From: CALAED01 sp036555725
Lineage (GTDB): Bacteria; Actinomycetota; Actinomycetes; Streptosporangiales; Streptosporangiaceae
NCBI GenBank assembly: GCA_036555725.1
Contig: DATBKU010000037.1
Location: 1 to 64,000 of the forward strand
Length of the DNA stretch: 64,000 bases
Direction: 5' to 3'
A program made the translations under genes and the position numbers. Positions within the stretch are counted from its first letter, which is position 1. Each line of letters opens with the position of its first letter. The notes under the pieces were generated by a model, which had not been told where the DNA came from, did not search any database, and was given only the letters and a program-made list of their open reading frames with translations. Positions 17,752 through 25,134 of this stretch are shown here, piece after piece.

Positions 17752-18663
17752 TCAGCCCGTGTCAGCCTGCCCCAGGCCGAACAGCCGGGCGGCGTTCTCC
17801 TTGAGCACGAGGGGGCGCACGTCCGGCCGGATGTCGATCTTGTCGAAGTCGGCCATCCACCGGTCCGGCGTGATCATCGGGAAGTCGGAGCCGTACAGCA
17901 TCTTCTCCTTCAGCAGCGTGTTCGTGTACTGGATCAGCTGCGGCGGGAAGTACTTCGGCGACCAGCCGGACAGGTCGATGTGTACCTGCGGTTTGTGCAG
18001 CGCCACCGACAGCGCCTCGTCCTGCCATGGAAACGCCGGGTGCGCCATGATGATCGGCATGTCGGGGAAGTCGACGGCGACGTCGTCGATGTACATCGGG
18101 TTGGCGTACTTCAACCTGATGCCGCCGCCGCCCCGCGTGCCGGCACCGACGCCGGTGTGGCCGGTGTGGAACAGCGCGATCAGGCCGTTCTCGGCGAGGA
18201 TCTCGAACAGCGGGTAGGCCGTGCGGTCATTGGGGTAGAAGCGCTGCGCACTCGGGTGGAACTTGAAGCCGCGCACCTGCGGATGGTCGGCGATCAGCTT
18301 GCGGGCGGCGGACACGCCCTCGGCGCCGCGGTTGGGGTCGATGCTCGCGAACGGGATGAGCACGTCGGCGTGCTCGGCCGCGAGCTCGGCCACCTCCTCG
18401 TTGGTCGGCGCGTTGCCGCGGTGCGCGTCGCGATCATGATCGCCCATGACGTCGACGCCGAAGACGACGGCGGCCATGGTGCGCTCGCGATAGTAGGCGG
18501 CGATGTCGTGGACGGTCATCGGCGTGACACCGCTCGTCCGGAAGTAGTCGGCCATGTCCTGCAGCACATCGCTGTTGACGGCCTTGCCCCGCACCGACGC
18601 GTGCACGTGGACGTGGACATCGATGGCCGTCACCGTCGTGGGATCCACCGCGCTCTTGGTCAC
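17752..18663 (-). CDS. Amidohydrolase_2-family metal-dependent hydrolase
   Basis: A 303-residue TIM-barrel enzyme with the N-terminal metal motif IDVHVHVHAS, the VRGFKFHPSAQRFYPND strand, an ALFHTGHTG metal His, MAHPAFPWQDE and the terminal YGSDFPMITPDRW Asp. The group includes 4-oxalomesaconate hydratase-like, ACMSD-like and resorcylate decarboxylase enzymes, so decarboxylation or C-C hydrolysis is as likely as amide hydrolysis. The GTG at 18663 follows GGAGG. It is first gene of the operon with the acyl-CoA synthetase, driven by the promoter at 18726-18755. Confidence 0.85.
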   Translation of the reverse strand: MTKSAVDPTTVTAIDVHVHVHASVRGKAVNSDVLQDMADYFRTSGVTPMTVHDIAAYYRERTMAAVVFGVDVMGDHDRDAHRGNAPTNEEVAELAAEHADVLIPFASIDPNRGAEGVSAARKLIADHPQVRGFKFHPSAQRFYPNDRTAYPLFEILAENGLIALFHTGHTGVGAGTRGGGGIRLKYANPMYIDDVAVDFPDMPIIMAHPAFPWQDEALSVALHKPQVHIDLSGWSPKYFPPQLIQYTNTLLKEKMLYGSDFPMITPDRWMADFDKIDIRPDVRPLVLKENAARLFGLGQADTG

Positions 18664-18725
18664 ACCGGCCTCCTGCCCTTGAGCATGCGCCCTCCCGCCG
18701 CACGACGATCGGCCAACTTACTTGA

Positions 18726-18766
18726 ACAGTAGTCACTTTTGATCACGACCGTCAACAGACTGTCTG
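18726..18766 (-). promoter_or_regulatory. Promoter and palindrome of amidohydrolase/ligase operon
   Basis: On the minus strand TTGACG (18755-18750), an 18-bp spacer and TACTGT (18731-18726) form a good vegetative promoter. Directly upstream of the -35 is the perfect 5-1-5 palindrome CAGACTGTCTG (18756-18766), placed where an activator or repressor would sit. No regulator gene is adjacent on this side. Confidence 0.55.
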
Positions 18767-18802
18767 CTATGGCCATGGGCCTGATCGCGACCTCAAAGCA
18801 CC

Positions 18803-18840
18803 GGGCCGGCCGCGCTCCCGTGACGGAGGACGGCCGGCCC
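18803..18840 (-). terminator. Hairpin downstream of epoxide hydrolase gene
   Basis: Perfect 10-bp arms GGGCCGGCCG / CGGCCGGCCC with an 18-nt loop, 15 bp past the epoxide hydrolase stop on the minus strand, separating it from the amidohydrolase promoter. Confidence 0.65.
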
Positions 18841-18854
18841 TTGATCGACTGAGC

Positions 18855-20018
18855 TCAACGCTCGCCCAGCGTGCCGAAGAACGCGCGGATGTCCCCGACC
18901 AACAGATCGGGTGCCTCGAGCGCGGCGAAGTGGCCGCCGTGGTCGAACTCCGACCAGTGCACGACGTTGTTCAGCTTGTCAGCGAACGCGCGGATCGAAA
19001 TATCGGTCGTAAAGACCGCGACGCCGGTCGGCACGGTCGACCGCTCCTTGGGCGCCCACATGCTCGCGTCGTGGAACCGCTCGTAGTAGGTGTGGGCGGC
19101 ACTGCCGGCGGTGGCGGTGAACCAGTAAATGCTGATGTTGGTGAGCAGCCGGTCGCGGTCGACGGCGTCCTCGGGTAGCTCGGCCGCCGGATCGGTCCAC
19201 GACTGGAACTTCTCGATCATCCAGGCGAGCTGCCCGGACGGCGAGTCGAGCAGGGCGTGCGCGAGGGTCTGCGGCCGGGTGCCCTGCAGCTGCATGTAGG
19301 CGCTCTCCCGCTCCTGCCACGCCTGCTGGCCGGCGAGCCGCCGGCGTTCGGCCTCGGTCAGCGCGGCCATCTCGGCCGGGTCGCCGCTGGGGAAGGTGAC
19401 GAGCGCGTTGACGTGGACCCCGATGACGCGGTCCGGGGCGGCCCGGCCGATCAGCGGGCCGACGAAGGCGCCCACGTCGCCGCCCTGCACGCCGTACCGC
19501 TCGTACCCGAGCCGGGCCATCAGCTCGGCGAGCGCCGCCGCCGTCCGGCCGTCGGTCCAGCCGGGCTCGGTCAGCGGGCCGGAGAAGCCATACCCGGGCA
19601 GCGAGGGGATCACAACGTGGAACGCGTCCGCGGGGTCTTCGCCGTACGCGGCCGGGTCGGTCAGCGGGCCGATGACGTCGAGGAACTCCACCACCGAGCC
19701 GGGCCACCCGTGCACCAGCAGCAACGGCGTGGCGTCCGGCGTGGCGGAGCGCACGTGGAGGAAGTGCACGTCGGCGCCGTCGATCGTGGTGATGCACTGC
19801 GGGTGGTCGTTGAGCGCCGCCTCGTGCTTGCGCCAGTCGTACTCGTTCGCCCAGTAGTCGGCGAGCTCACGCAGGTAGGCGGTGGGGACGCCGCGTTCCC
19901 AGCCGACCCCGGGCAGATCGGCGGGGCGGCGGGCGCGCGTGAGCCGGTCGCGCAGGTCGTCGATGTCGGCCTGCGGGATGTCGATGCGGAAGGGCCTGAT
20001 GTCGTTGTCCATGACCAC
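18855..20018 (-). CDS. Epoxide hydrolase (EHN-type alpha/beta hydrolase)
   Basis: A 387-residue enzyme of the juvenile-hormone/microsomal epoxide hydrolase group. The EHN lid domain (about 4-110) includes FRIDIPQADIDDLRDRL; the alpha/beta core has the oxyanion HGWPGS (about 104-109), nucleophile Asp in VQGGDVGAFVG and catalytic His in FDHGGHFAALEAP. It hydrolyses epoxides to diols; substrate unknown. Start GTG 20018 or ATG 20012, neither with a strong ribosome site. It is divergent from a WYL regulator with only 57 bp between them, so that regulator is its probable controller. Confidence 0.9.
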   Translation of the reverse strand: MVMDNDIRPFRIDIPQADIDDLRDRLTRARRPADLPGVGWERGVPTAYLRELADYWANEYDWRKHEAALNDHPQCITTIDGADVHFLHVRSATPDATPLLLVHGWPGSVVEFLDVIGPLTDPAAYGEDPADAFHVVIPSLPGYGFSGPLTEPGWTDGRTAAALAELMARLGYERYGVQGGDVGAFVGPLIGRAAPDRVIGVHVNALVTFPSGDPAEMAALTEAERRRLAGQQAWQERESAYMQLQGTRPQTLAHALLDSPSGQLAWMIEKFQSWTDPAAELPEDAVDRDRLLTNISIYWFTATAGSAAHTYYERFHDASMWAPKERSTVPTGVAVFTTDISIRAFADKLNNVVHWSEFDHGGHFAALEAPDLLVGDIRAFFGTLGER

Positions 20019-20026
20019 GACGCTAT

Positions 20027-20058
20027 GACCTATTGATGACAGGTCTAGGCACCAATAG
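20027..20058. promoter_or_regulatory. Overlapping dyads between epoxide hydrolase and WYL regulator
   Basis: Two inverted repeats share this 57-bp divergent gap: GACCT-N9-AGGTC (20027-20045, perfect) and CTATTG-N17-CAATAG (20030-20058, perfect). Either could bind the WYL regulator and control both genes. Confidence 0.45.
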
Positions 20059-20075
20059 CTGGCACACTTCCTTTC

Positions 20076-21053
20076 ATGTTGGAAACCTCGGCCCGGCTGC
20101 TGCGGCTGCTGTCGCTACTGCAGTCGCGGCGCGACTGGACGGGCGCTGAGCTGGCCCAACGGCTCGAGGTGGGGTTGCGGACCGTGCGGCGGGACATCGA
20201 GCGGCTGCGCGTCCTCGGCTACCCGGTGCACGCCGTGCCCGGCGTGGCGGGCGGCTACCGGCTGGGCGCGGGGGCCGCCCTGCCGCCGCTGTTGCTCGAC
20301 GACGAGGAGGCGGTCGCGGTGGCGGTTGGGCTGCGTACCGCGGCGACCGCGGCGGTGGCCGGCATGGCCGAGACATCGGTCCGCGCACTGGCCAAGCTCG
20401 AACAGGTGCTGCCGTCGCGGCTGCGCGACCGGGTCAACGCGATCGGCGCCGCCTCGCTGGCCATGGCCGCCCCGGCGACCGATGTCGTCGACCCGGCCGT
20501 GCTGACCGGCCTGGCCGCGGCCTGTCGCGACCACCGGCGGCTGCGCATCGTCTACCGCGGCCGCGACGGGGACCCGGGCACCCGGGTCGTCGAGCCGCAC
20601 CGCCTGGTGCACACGCCGCGCCGCTGGTACCTGCTGGCCTGGGACCACGACCGCGTGGACTGGCGGACCTTCCGCGTCGACCGGATCCAGGGCCCGCTGC
20701 CCCCACCCGGGCCCCGGTTCCAGCCGCGTACGCCCCCGGACGACGACGTCGCGGGCTTCGTCTCCCGGTCGCTGTCCTCCGCGCCGTACCGATACCAGGC
20801 GCGCATCCTCATGCACGGCCCCATCGAGGACGTGGCGCCGCGGGCGTCCCCGGCGGCGGGCCACCTGGAGGCGGTCGACGAGCGCACCTGCGTCCTGCAC
20901 ACCGGGTCCAACTCGCTGGAGGAGCTCGCTGTCTACGTTGCCGTCAAGGGCTTCGACTTCGAGGTGCTCGACCCGCCGGAGCTCGTCGAATACCTCCGTG
21001 CGCTGTCCGCCCGGCTGCGCCGCGCGGCATCCTCCACGACACGTACGCCGTGA
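20076..21053 (+). CDS. WYL-domain transcriptional regulator (YafY/DeoR-type HTH)
   Basis: A 325-residue regulator. The N-terminal winged helix (LLRLLSLLQSRRDWTGAELA, LEVGLRTVRRDIERL) is followed by VAGGYRLGAGAALPPLLLDD and the WYL ligand domain with LVHTPRRWYLLAWDHDR near residue 190, then a WCX tail. WYL proteins sense nucleotides or other small ligands. The ATG at 20076 lacks a ribosome site and may be leaderless. It is divergent from the epoxide hydrolase, a common arrangement for this subgroup. Confidence 0.9.
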   Translation: MLETSARLLRLLSLLQSRRDWTGAELAQRLEVGLRTVRRDIERLRVLGYPVHAVPGVAGGYRLGAGAALPPLLLDDEEAVAVAVGLRTAATAAVAGMAETSVRALAKLEQVLPSRLRDRVNAIGAASLAMAAPATDVVDPAVLTGLAAACRDHRRLRIVYRGRDGDPGTRVVEPHRLVHTPRRWYLLAWDHDRVDWRTFRVDRIQGPLPPPGPRFQPRTPPDDDVAGFVSRSLSSAPYRYQARILMHGPIEDVAPRASPAAGHLEAVDERTCVLHTGSNSLEELAVYVAVKGFDFEVLDPPELVEYLRALSARLRRAASSTTRTP

Positions 21054-21114
21054 GGTGCCACCGTTACTTCCGCGCACCGAGCTCATCGCACCGCGGCGGG
21101 CGGCGGAAAATCGG

Positions 21115-21144
21115 TTGGCGGCCCTGGGCCGGGCTCTCTACGGT
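21115..21144 (+). promoter_or_regulatory. Candidate promoter of Erm-like gene
   Basis: TTGGCG (21115-21120), 18-bp spacer, TACGGT (21139-21144). The predicted start of transcription, about 7 nt after the -10, falls on the ATG at 21152. Confidence 0.45.
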
Positions 21145-21151
21145 GATCGAC

Positions 21152-21232
21152 ATGACGACATACTTCATGGTGACCCGCCGTGTCCGGCTCCGGGTCGCCG
21201 CGACGCGCATGGGGCTGGCATCCGCTCGTTGA
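21152..21232 (+). CDS. Possible 26-residue leader peptide before Erm-like gene
   Basis: A short ORF starting MTTYFMVTRRVRLRVAATRM and ending with TGA inside the Erm-like gene. Its ATG coincides with the predicted transcription start, so it could be translated leaderless. It contains RVR and RLR tripeptides; Arg-x-Arg (+X+) motifs cause macrolide-dependent ribosome arrest in known erm leaders such as ermD. A 9-bp stem (21169-21177 with 21191-21199, one G-U pair) places the Erm GTG in its loop. The overlap with the main gene is unusual for attenuators and chance is possible, since random ORFs are common at this GC. Confidence 0.25.
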   Translation: MTTYFMVTRRVRLRVAATRMGLASAR

Positions 21233-21716
21233 CCATTGGGCCGCGCTCATCGTCGCCGACGCCGGCGTACGGCCCGGCGAGCTCGTGCTCGACATCGGCG
21301 CCGGGTGCGGGGTGCTGACCGCGCATCTCCTCCAGGCCGGTGCCCGGGTGGTCGCCGTCGAGCTGCATCCGGGACGGGCCCGGCGCCTGCGGGAGCGCTT
21401 CGCCGAGGCCCCAGTGACGGTGGTGGAGACCGACGCCCTCGCCCTGCCGTTGCCGCGCCGCCCGTTCCGGGTGGTCGCCAGCCCGCCGTACGCGATCTCC
21501 AGCCCGCTGCTGAGCAGGCTGCTGGGGGCGCGTTCCCGACTCGTCGCCGCGGATCTCGTACTGCAGCGGGCGGTGGTACGCCGCTACACCGAGGGACGGC
21601 GGGCCGGCGCCGGGCGAGACCGGTGGCGGCTGCGCGCCGGTCGCCCGCTCCCCCGCCGCGCCTTCCGGCCGCCGCCGGCGGTCGACTCCGCGGTGCTCGT
21701 CATCCGCCGCCACTGA
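21180..21716 (+). CDS. Erm-like rRNA adenine N6-methyltransferase family protein
   Basis: A 178-residue KsgA/Erm-fold methyltransferase: RRAWGWHPLVDHWAALIVAD at the N-terminus, SAM motif LVLDIGAGCGVLTAHLLQAG (about 36-55), acid loop AVELHPGRA, and a C-terminal RPLPRRAFRPPPAVDSAVL typical of Erm/KsgA enzymes. Motif IV reads ASPPYAIS (101-104) where Erm enzymes have NPPF/Y or NIPY, so the Asn that holds the target adenine amine is Ser. It is shorter than resistance Erms (about 250 residues), with no extra C-terminal domain. Macrolide resistance is possible but unproven. Start GTG 21180 lacks a Shine-Dalgarno. Confidence 0.7.
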   Translation: MSGSGSPRRAWGWHPLVDHWAALIVADAGVRPGELVLDIGAGCGVLTAHLLQAGARVVAVELHPGRARRLRERFAEAPVTVVETDALALPLPRRPFRVVASPPYAISSPLLSRLLGARSRLVAADLVLQRAVVRRYTEGRRAGAGRDRWRLRAGRPLPRRAFRPPPAVDSAVLVIRRH

Positions 21717-21728
21717 CGGGGCCACGTA

Positions 21729-22067
21729 TCAGCCGGGATCGTCCGGCCGCGGAGGCAGCGTCTTGATCAGCGAGGCGAGTTCGCGGCGGCCGGTGATGCC
21801 CAGCTTCGCGTACGCCCGGGCGAGGTAGTTGTTGACGGTGTTGAGCGACAGGCCGAGCTTGTCCGAGATCTAGCGGCTGCTGTGCGCCGCCGCGAGCGGC
21901 ACCCAGGCCCGGTCCAGCCCGGTCCACGCCCGCAGCGTGCGGTGCTCGATCGTACGATCGAGGGCTTCGGCCCCGGCCAGCCAGCCGCCGGCCTCGTCGG
22001 CGGTGCGGAGGCAGGCCTCGATGTCGCGCAGTTGCCGCCTGCCCACGAACGGCCATGCCTGTCTCAT
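21729..22067 (-). pseudogene. LuxR/LAL-family regulator remnant
   Basis: The frame begins MRQAWPFVGRRQLRDIEACL, the usual start of the ATP-binding domain of large LAL regulators (about 900 residues). After only some 40 residues it runs into the C-terminal DNA-binding domain (ISDKLGLSLNTVNNYLARAY, then AKLGITGRRELASLI). The P-loop, Walker B and the whole sensor region are gone, in frame. A TAG stop at 21872-21870 interrupts the HTH exactly where family members have Glu (SSREI), consistent with one GAG-to-TAG change. It is therefore doubly broken: a deletion of perhaps 2 kb, then a nonsense mutation. Confidence 0.85.
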
Positions 22068-22480
22068 GTCACCCCGGTTCCGGCTCCGCGTGCACGCCCG
22101 ATGGCTCTTTGGCTACTCGGCTACTCGGCTATTCGGCGGAGCGGCCCGATCGGATCGCGATCACGGCCACATGCAGCAGCTCCGTGGTTCGGCGGCCTCG
22201 AACAAGCGCGCCGCCGATCACCGGCCGTATCGGCACCGCTTCCGTCCGCGACTAGATCAACCTGACTGATCTATCCGTCCGCGGGCGGCTCCGGTAGGCA
22301 TGGGCGTCGACGACCGCACGGCCGGGTGCCGTCTTCTGGGAGGGGCCCGAGGGCGGCGGCTAGCGGACAGGCAACGTGCTCTGCCTCGCGGAAAAGAAGA
22401 AGTAGCGCGGGGTCACATGAGCGGCTAGGCCCCCGGGCTCCTCGGCTGCGCCATCGGGCTGGGACATCGGCACCCCAGGG
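22068..22480. other. Intergenic stretch without a gene
   Basis: No coding frame with homology or a ribosome site is visible. It holds the 8-bp tandem repeat at 22103-22134. It lies between the decayed LAL regulator and a VOC gene, so it may be eroded sequence. Confidence 0.5.
22103..22134. repeat. 8-bp tandem repeat (GGCTACTC)
   Basis: Four consecutive 8-bp units: GGCTCTTT, GGCTACTC, GGCTACTC, GGCTATTC. Two are identical and two diverged. It is short and lies upstream of the LAL pseudogene. Confidence 0.7.
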
Positions 22481-22867
22481 TCAGGTCGGCGGCCAGGCCC
22501 CGAGCGGCCTGCCGATCTCCCACTCGTGGCCGAAGGGATCGACGATCCGGCCGAGCCGCCAGCCGTGTTCGTCGGCCGCCTCGCCCATCACGGTGGCGCC
22601 GGCGCTCGCCGCTCGCGCCATGAACGCGTCGGGGTCGTCGACGACCAGCAGGGTGCGGCTCGTGGCGCCGCCGATGGCCTGCGGGCTGAGCCGCCTGTGA
22701 CCGTCCGCCGACGAGATCCAGAACGCGGCGTCACCGACGGCCAGTTGCGCGACGATCTGGTCGCCGTCGCCGACGCGGTGCAGGACCGTCGCGCCGAACG
22801 CCTCGCCGTAGAAGGCGACGGCCGCCGCGGCGCGATCGAGCCACAACTCCGGCTGAATACCCGTCAC
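22481..22867 (-). CDS. VOC-family (PhnB-like glyoxalase) protein
   Basis: A 128-residue vicinal-oxygen-chelate protein: PELWLDRAAAAVAFYGEAFG, LVVDDPDAFMARAASAGATV and RIVDPFGHEWEIGRPLG, the PhnB-like subgroup. Members are dioxygenases, isomerases or antibiotic-binding proteins; function cannot be narrowed. The GTG at 22867 has no obvious ribosome site. It stands alone, 114 bp upstream of the ABC permease stop. Confidence 0.85.
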   Translation of the reverse strand: MTGIQPELWLDRAAAAVAFYGEAFGATVLHRVGDGDQIVAQLAVGDAAFWISSADGHRRLSPQAIGGATSRTLLVVDDPDAFMARAASAGATVMGEAADEHGWRLGRIVDPFGHEWEIGRPLGAWPPT

Positions 22868-22981
22868 GCCGGATCACGTTAGCACCGCCGACGGCGGCTA
22901 CCCCTGCCTTCTCGGCGCGGGGGCACAGGCCGTGCGGGGCGGACGCACGAGCCCGTGACCCACCCCGCGCGAGCCGGGGGC

Positions 22982-23746
22982 TCAGTCGTAGTTGCGGATG
23001 AGCCGCACGTTGAGGAAGACCATCACGACGCCGAGCGCCGCCACGATGGCGAACCCGCGGGCCAGCACGTCCCACTGCAGGTCCTGCAGGATGAGCGAGC
23101 GCAGCGTCTCCATCACGTAGGTGACCGGGTTGAAGGTGGCCGCGATCTCCATCGGCCTGGTCAGCAGGTCGCGTGGCACGAAGTTGGGCGTCAGGAACAG
23201 CAGCGGGAAGAACACCAGCCCGGCCGACTGGGTGGCCGCCGCACTCCTGGTCTTGAGCGCGATGAGCTGCATGAACCCGTTGAATACCACCGCCCACAGC
23301 GCGGTCAGCGCGAGCAGCAGCACCAACCCCAGCGGGCCGCTCGCGATCGAGATGCCGAACGGCAGCGACAGCAGCACCAGTGCGATGGTGATGGCCACGC
23401 TCTTCACGCCCTCGGCGAGCAGCCGGCCGAGCACCAGGGCACTGCGGGCGACGGGCGCGGCGCGCAGCTTGTCGAAGTAGCCGCCCTCGATGTCTTCGAC
23501 CAGGAACAGCGCCGCACTCCCGAACGAGGCCGCGAGCAACAACGAGCTCGGCAGCTGGAAGGCGGCGTAGCTCTGCCCGTGCAGGAAGCCGGTGGAGCTC
23601 GACGGGAAGATCTTGCCGGCCTGCCCGAAGTTGACGATCAGGAAGAACATCGGGATGAACAGCGTCGGCGCCAGCGACTCCGGCGTCCGCAGAGCGTCGC
23701 GCAGCGAGCGCCCGCCCATGATGTTGGCCTGCGCGATCGCACTCAT
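22982..23746 (-). CDS. ABC-2 type transporter permease (DrrB-like)
   Basis: A 254-residue membrane protein with six predicted segments and the NPVTYVMETLRSLILQ motif of daunorubicin-type exporters. It should pair with the ATPase at 23928-24728 to export a drug or lipid. Its ATG at 23746 overlaps the stop of the small repeat-derived ORF (ATGA), rather than the ATPase stop as is usual for drrAB operons. Confidence 0.88.
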   Translation of the reverse strand: MSAIAQANIMGGRSLRDALRTPESLAPTLFIPMFFLIVNFGQAGKIFPSSSTGFLHGQSYAAFQLPSSLLLAASFGSAALFLVEDIEGGYFDKLRAAPVARSALVLGRLLAEGVKSVAITIALVLLSLPFGISIASGPLGLVLLLALTALWAVVFNGFMQLIALKTRSAAATQSAGLVFFPLLFLTPNFVPRDLLTRPMEIAATFNPVTYVMETLRSLILQDLQWDVLARGFAIVAALGVVMVFLNVRLIRNYD

Positions 23747-23931
23747 GCCCGTCCCCCGCTCAGCCTCAGTGCGCCTTGTGCGCGCACGTCCCTCGTCGCG
23801 TGCTCACTCGCTGCCGCTCGCAGGGCTCGCTTCGCTCGTCCACTCGCAGTGCTCATTTGCTCGCTCCGCTCGCGGGGTCGCTCCGCGCGCTCCTCAGTCC
23901 AGTGCGCGCGGCGCACCTTCGGCTCGCTCAT
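23743..23931 (-). CDS. Repeat-derived 62-residue ORF coupled on both sides within drrAB-like operon
   Basis: The ATG at 23931 overlaps the ATPase stop (ATGA) and is preceded by CCAGGAGGTG, an excellent ribosome site lying within the last codons of the ATPase. The stop TGA at 23745 overlaps the permease ATG (ATGA). The protein, starting MSEPKVRRAHWTEERAERPR, is almost all Arg, Ala, Glu and Ser and is written by a run of partly palindromic GAGCGGAGCGAGC-like units. It looks as if an intergenic palindromic repeat expanded between two once-adjacent genes in a way that keeps translational coupling. No homology recognised; it may act only as a coupling bridge. Confidence 0.55.
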   Translation of the reverse strand: MSEPKVRRAHWTEERAERPRERSEQMSTASGRAKRALRAAASEHATRDVRAQGALRLSGGRA

Positions 23932-24728
23932 ACGGACACCTCCTGGACCTCGCCGGCGACGCGTTCGCGCTTGCGGCCGGTGGCGTCGAGGAAAACCTCG
24001 TCCAGCGTCGGCTCGTCGGCGAGGCCACGGCGCTCGCGCAGCTCGGCCTTCAACTGCGCGGGCGTGCCCTCGCGCACGATCAGCCCGCCGTCGATGATGG
24101 CGAGCCGGCCGCAGAGCTGGTCGGCCTCCTCGAGGTATTGCGTGGTCAGGAACACCGTGGTGCCCCGGTCGTTGATGCGCCGCACCTCGTCCCACACCGT
24201 CAGCCGGCTGGCCGGGTCGAGACCGGTCGTCGGTTCGTCGAGGAACAGCACCTCGGGCTCGTGGACGAGCGCCGACGCGAGGTCGAGGCGCCGCTTCATG
24301 CCCCCGGAGTAACCTTTGATCCGCCGGTCGGCGGCCTCTACGAGCTCGACCAGCTCCAGCAACTCCGCCGCCCGGGCCGCCGCCTGCCGCTTCGACATGC
24401 CGAACAGCCTCGCCTGCAGGACGAGCAACTCCCGCCCCGTCTGCCGGGCGTCGAGCCCGGCCTCCTGCAGCGCCACGCCGATGTTCCGGCGCACTCGGTC
24501 CGGCTCGGCCACCACGTCGATGCCGGCCACCCGCGCCGTGCCCGCGGTCAGCGTCATCAGCGTGGTGAGCATCCGGATCGTGGTGGACTTGCCGGCGCCG
24601 TTCGGCCCGAGAAAGCCGAACACCTCTCCCGCGCCGACGCTCAGATCCACGCCGCGCACGGCGTCGACCGTGCCCCCGCGGCCGTGATATCGCTTTACGA
24701 GGCCCTCGGCCTCCACCGCCAAGTTCAT
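23928..24728 (-). CDS. ABC transporter ATPase (DrrA-like)
   Basis: About 266 residues from ATG 24728 (MNLAVEAEGLVKRYHGRGGT). Walker A GPNGAGKST, Q-loop VALQEAGLD, signature YSGGMKRRLDLA, Walker B VLFLDEPTTGLDP and H-loop TTQYLEEADQL are all present, followed by the DrrA tail (DEPTLDEVFLDATGR). Note Gln in the H-loop (TTQY), a normal variant of DrrA proteins. It energises the permease at 22982-23746. An upstream in-frame ATG at 24779 is possible; the ribosome site is weak for both. Confidence 0.92.
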   Translation of the reverse strand: MNLAVEAEGLVKRYHGRGGTVDAVRGVDLSVGAGEVFGFLGPNGAGKSTTIRMLTTLMTLTAGTARVAGIDVVAEPDRVRRNIGVALQEAGLDARQTGRELLVLQARLFGMSKRQAAARAAELLELVELVEAADRRIKGYSGGMKRRLDLASALVHEPEVLFLDEPTTGLDPASRLTVWDEVRRINDRGTTVFLTTQYLEEADQLCGRLAIIDGGLIVREGTPAQLKAELRERRGLADEPTLDEVFLDATGRKRERVAGEVQEVSV

Positions 24729-25134
24729 GCCCGAGACCGTAACGCGGCCCCCCGACAATTCCCGTTCCGCAGCGTTCACGTCGCCCCCACCGTCCTCTCG
24801 CAGGCCGTACGGCTCCAGCTCGCTATGCCCATGGCGTCGCGCCTTTCGCGCCGATCGATCGAGTGCACCTGATCTGACCGTCCGGCTCCGCGAAACTCAT
24901 CGGTCCCGCCTCACACAATTCGAAATCGGCGGGCTTGATCGCCCTTGTGCGACGACGGAGACGTGAACGGCGCGACCTCGAAGTACCGCCCGTACGCCTT
25001 GTGCGACGGACGCGTCGTCGTGCCCGCTCCAGGCCGTCGATGAGCGGGCGCCTTAGTTCACGCGACAGGCCGGCGCCGGCCGCTGCGCGCGTGGCGGCAG
25101 GGCCGGCCGGACTCCGGGCGGTGATCCAGAGGCG
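24729..25134. other. Intergenic stretch without a gene
   Basis: No gene is supported. It contains a direct repeat CCTTGTGCGACG (24943-24954 and 24997-25008) and a perfect 14-bp palindrome GGCCGGCGCCGGCC (25068-25081), the latter 54 bp past the nuclease stop and perhaps part of its terminator. Confidence 0.5.

Noticed and set aside
22103..22134. Possible CRISPR-like array
   Set aside because: Units are 8 bp, contiguous and without spacers; likewise the 19-bp repeat at 33785 has no spacers.
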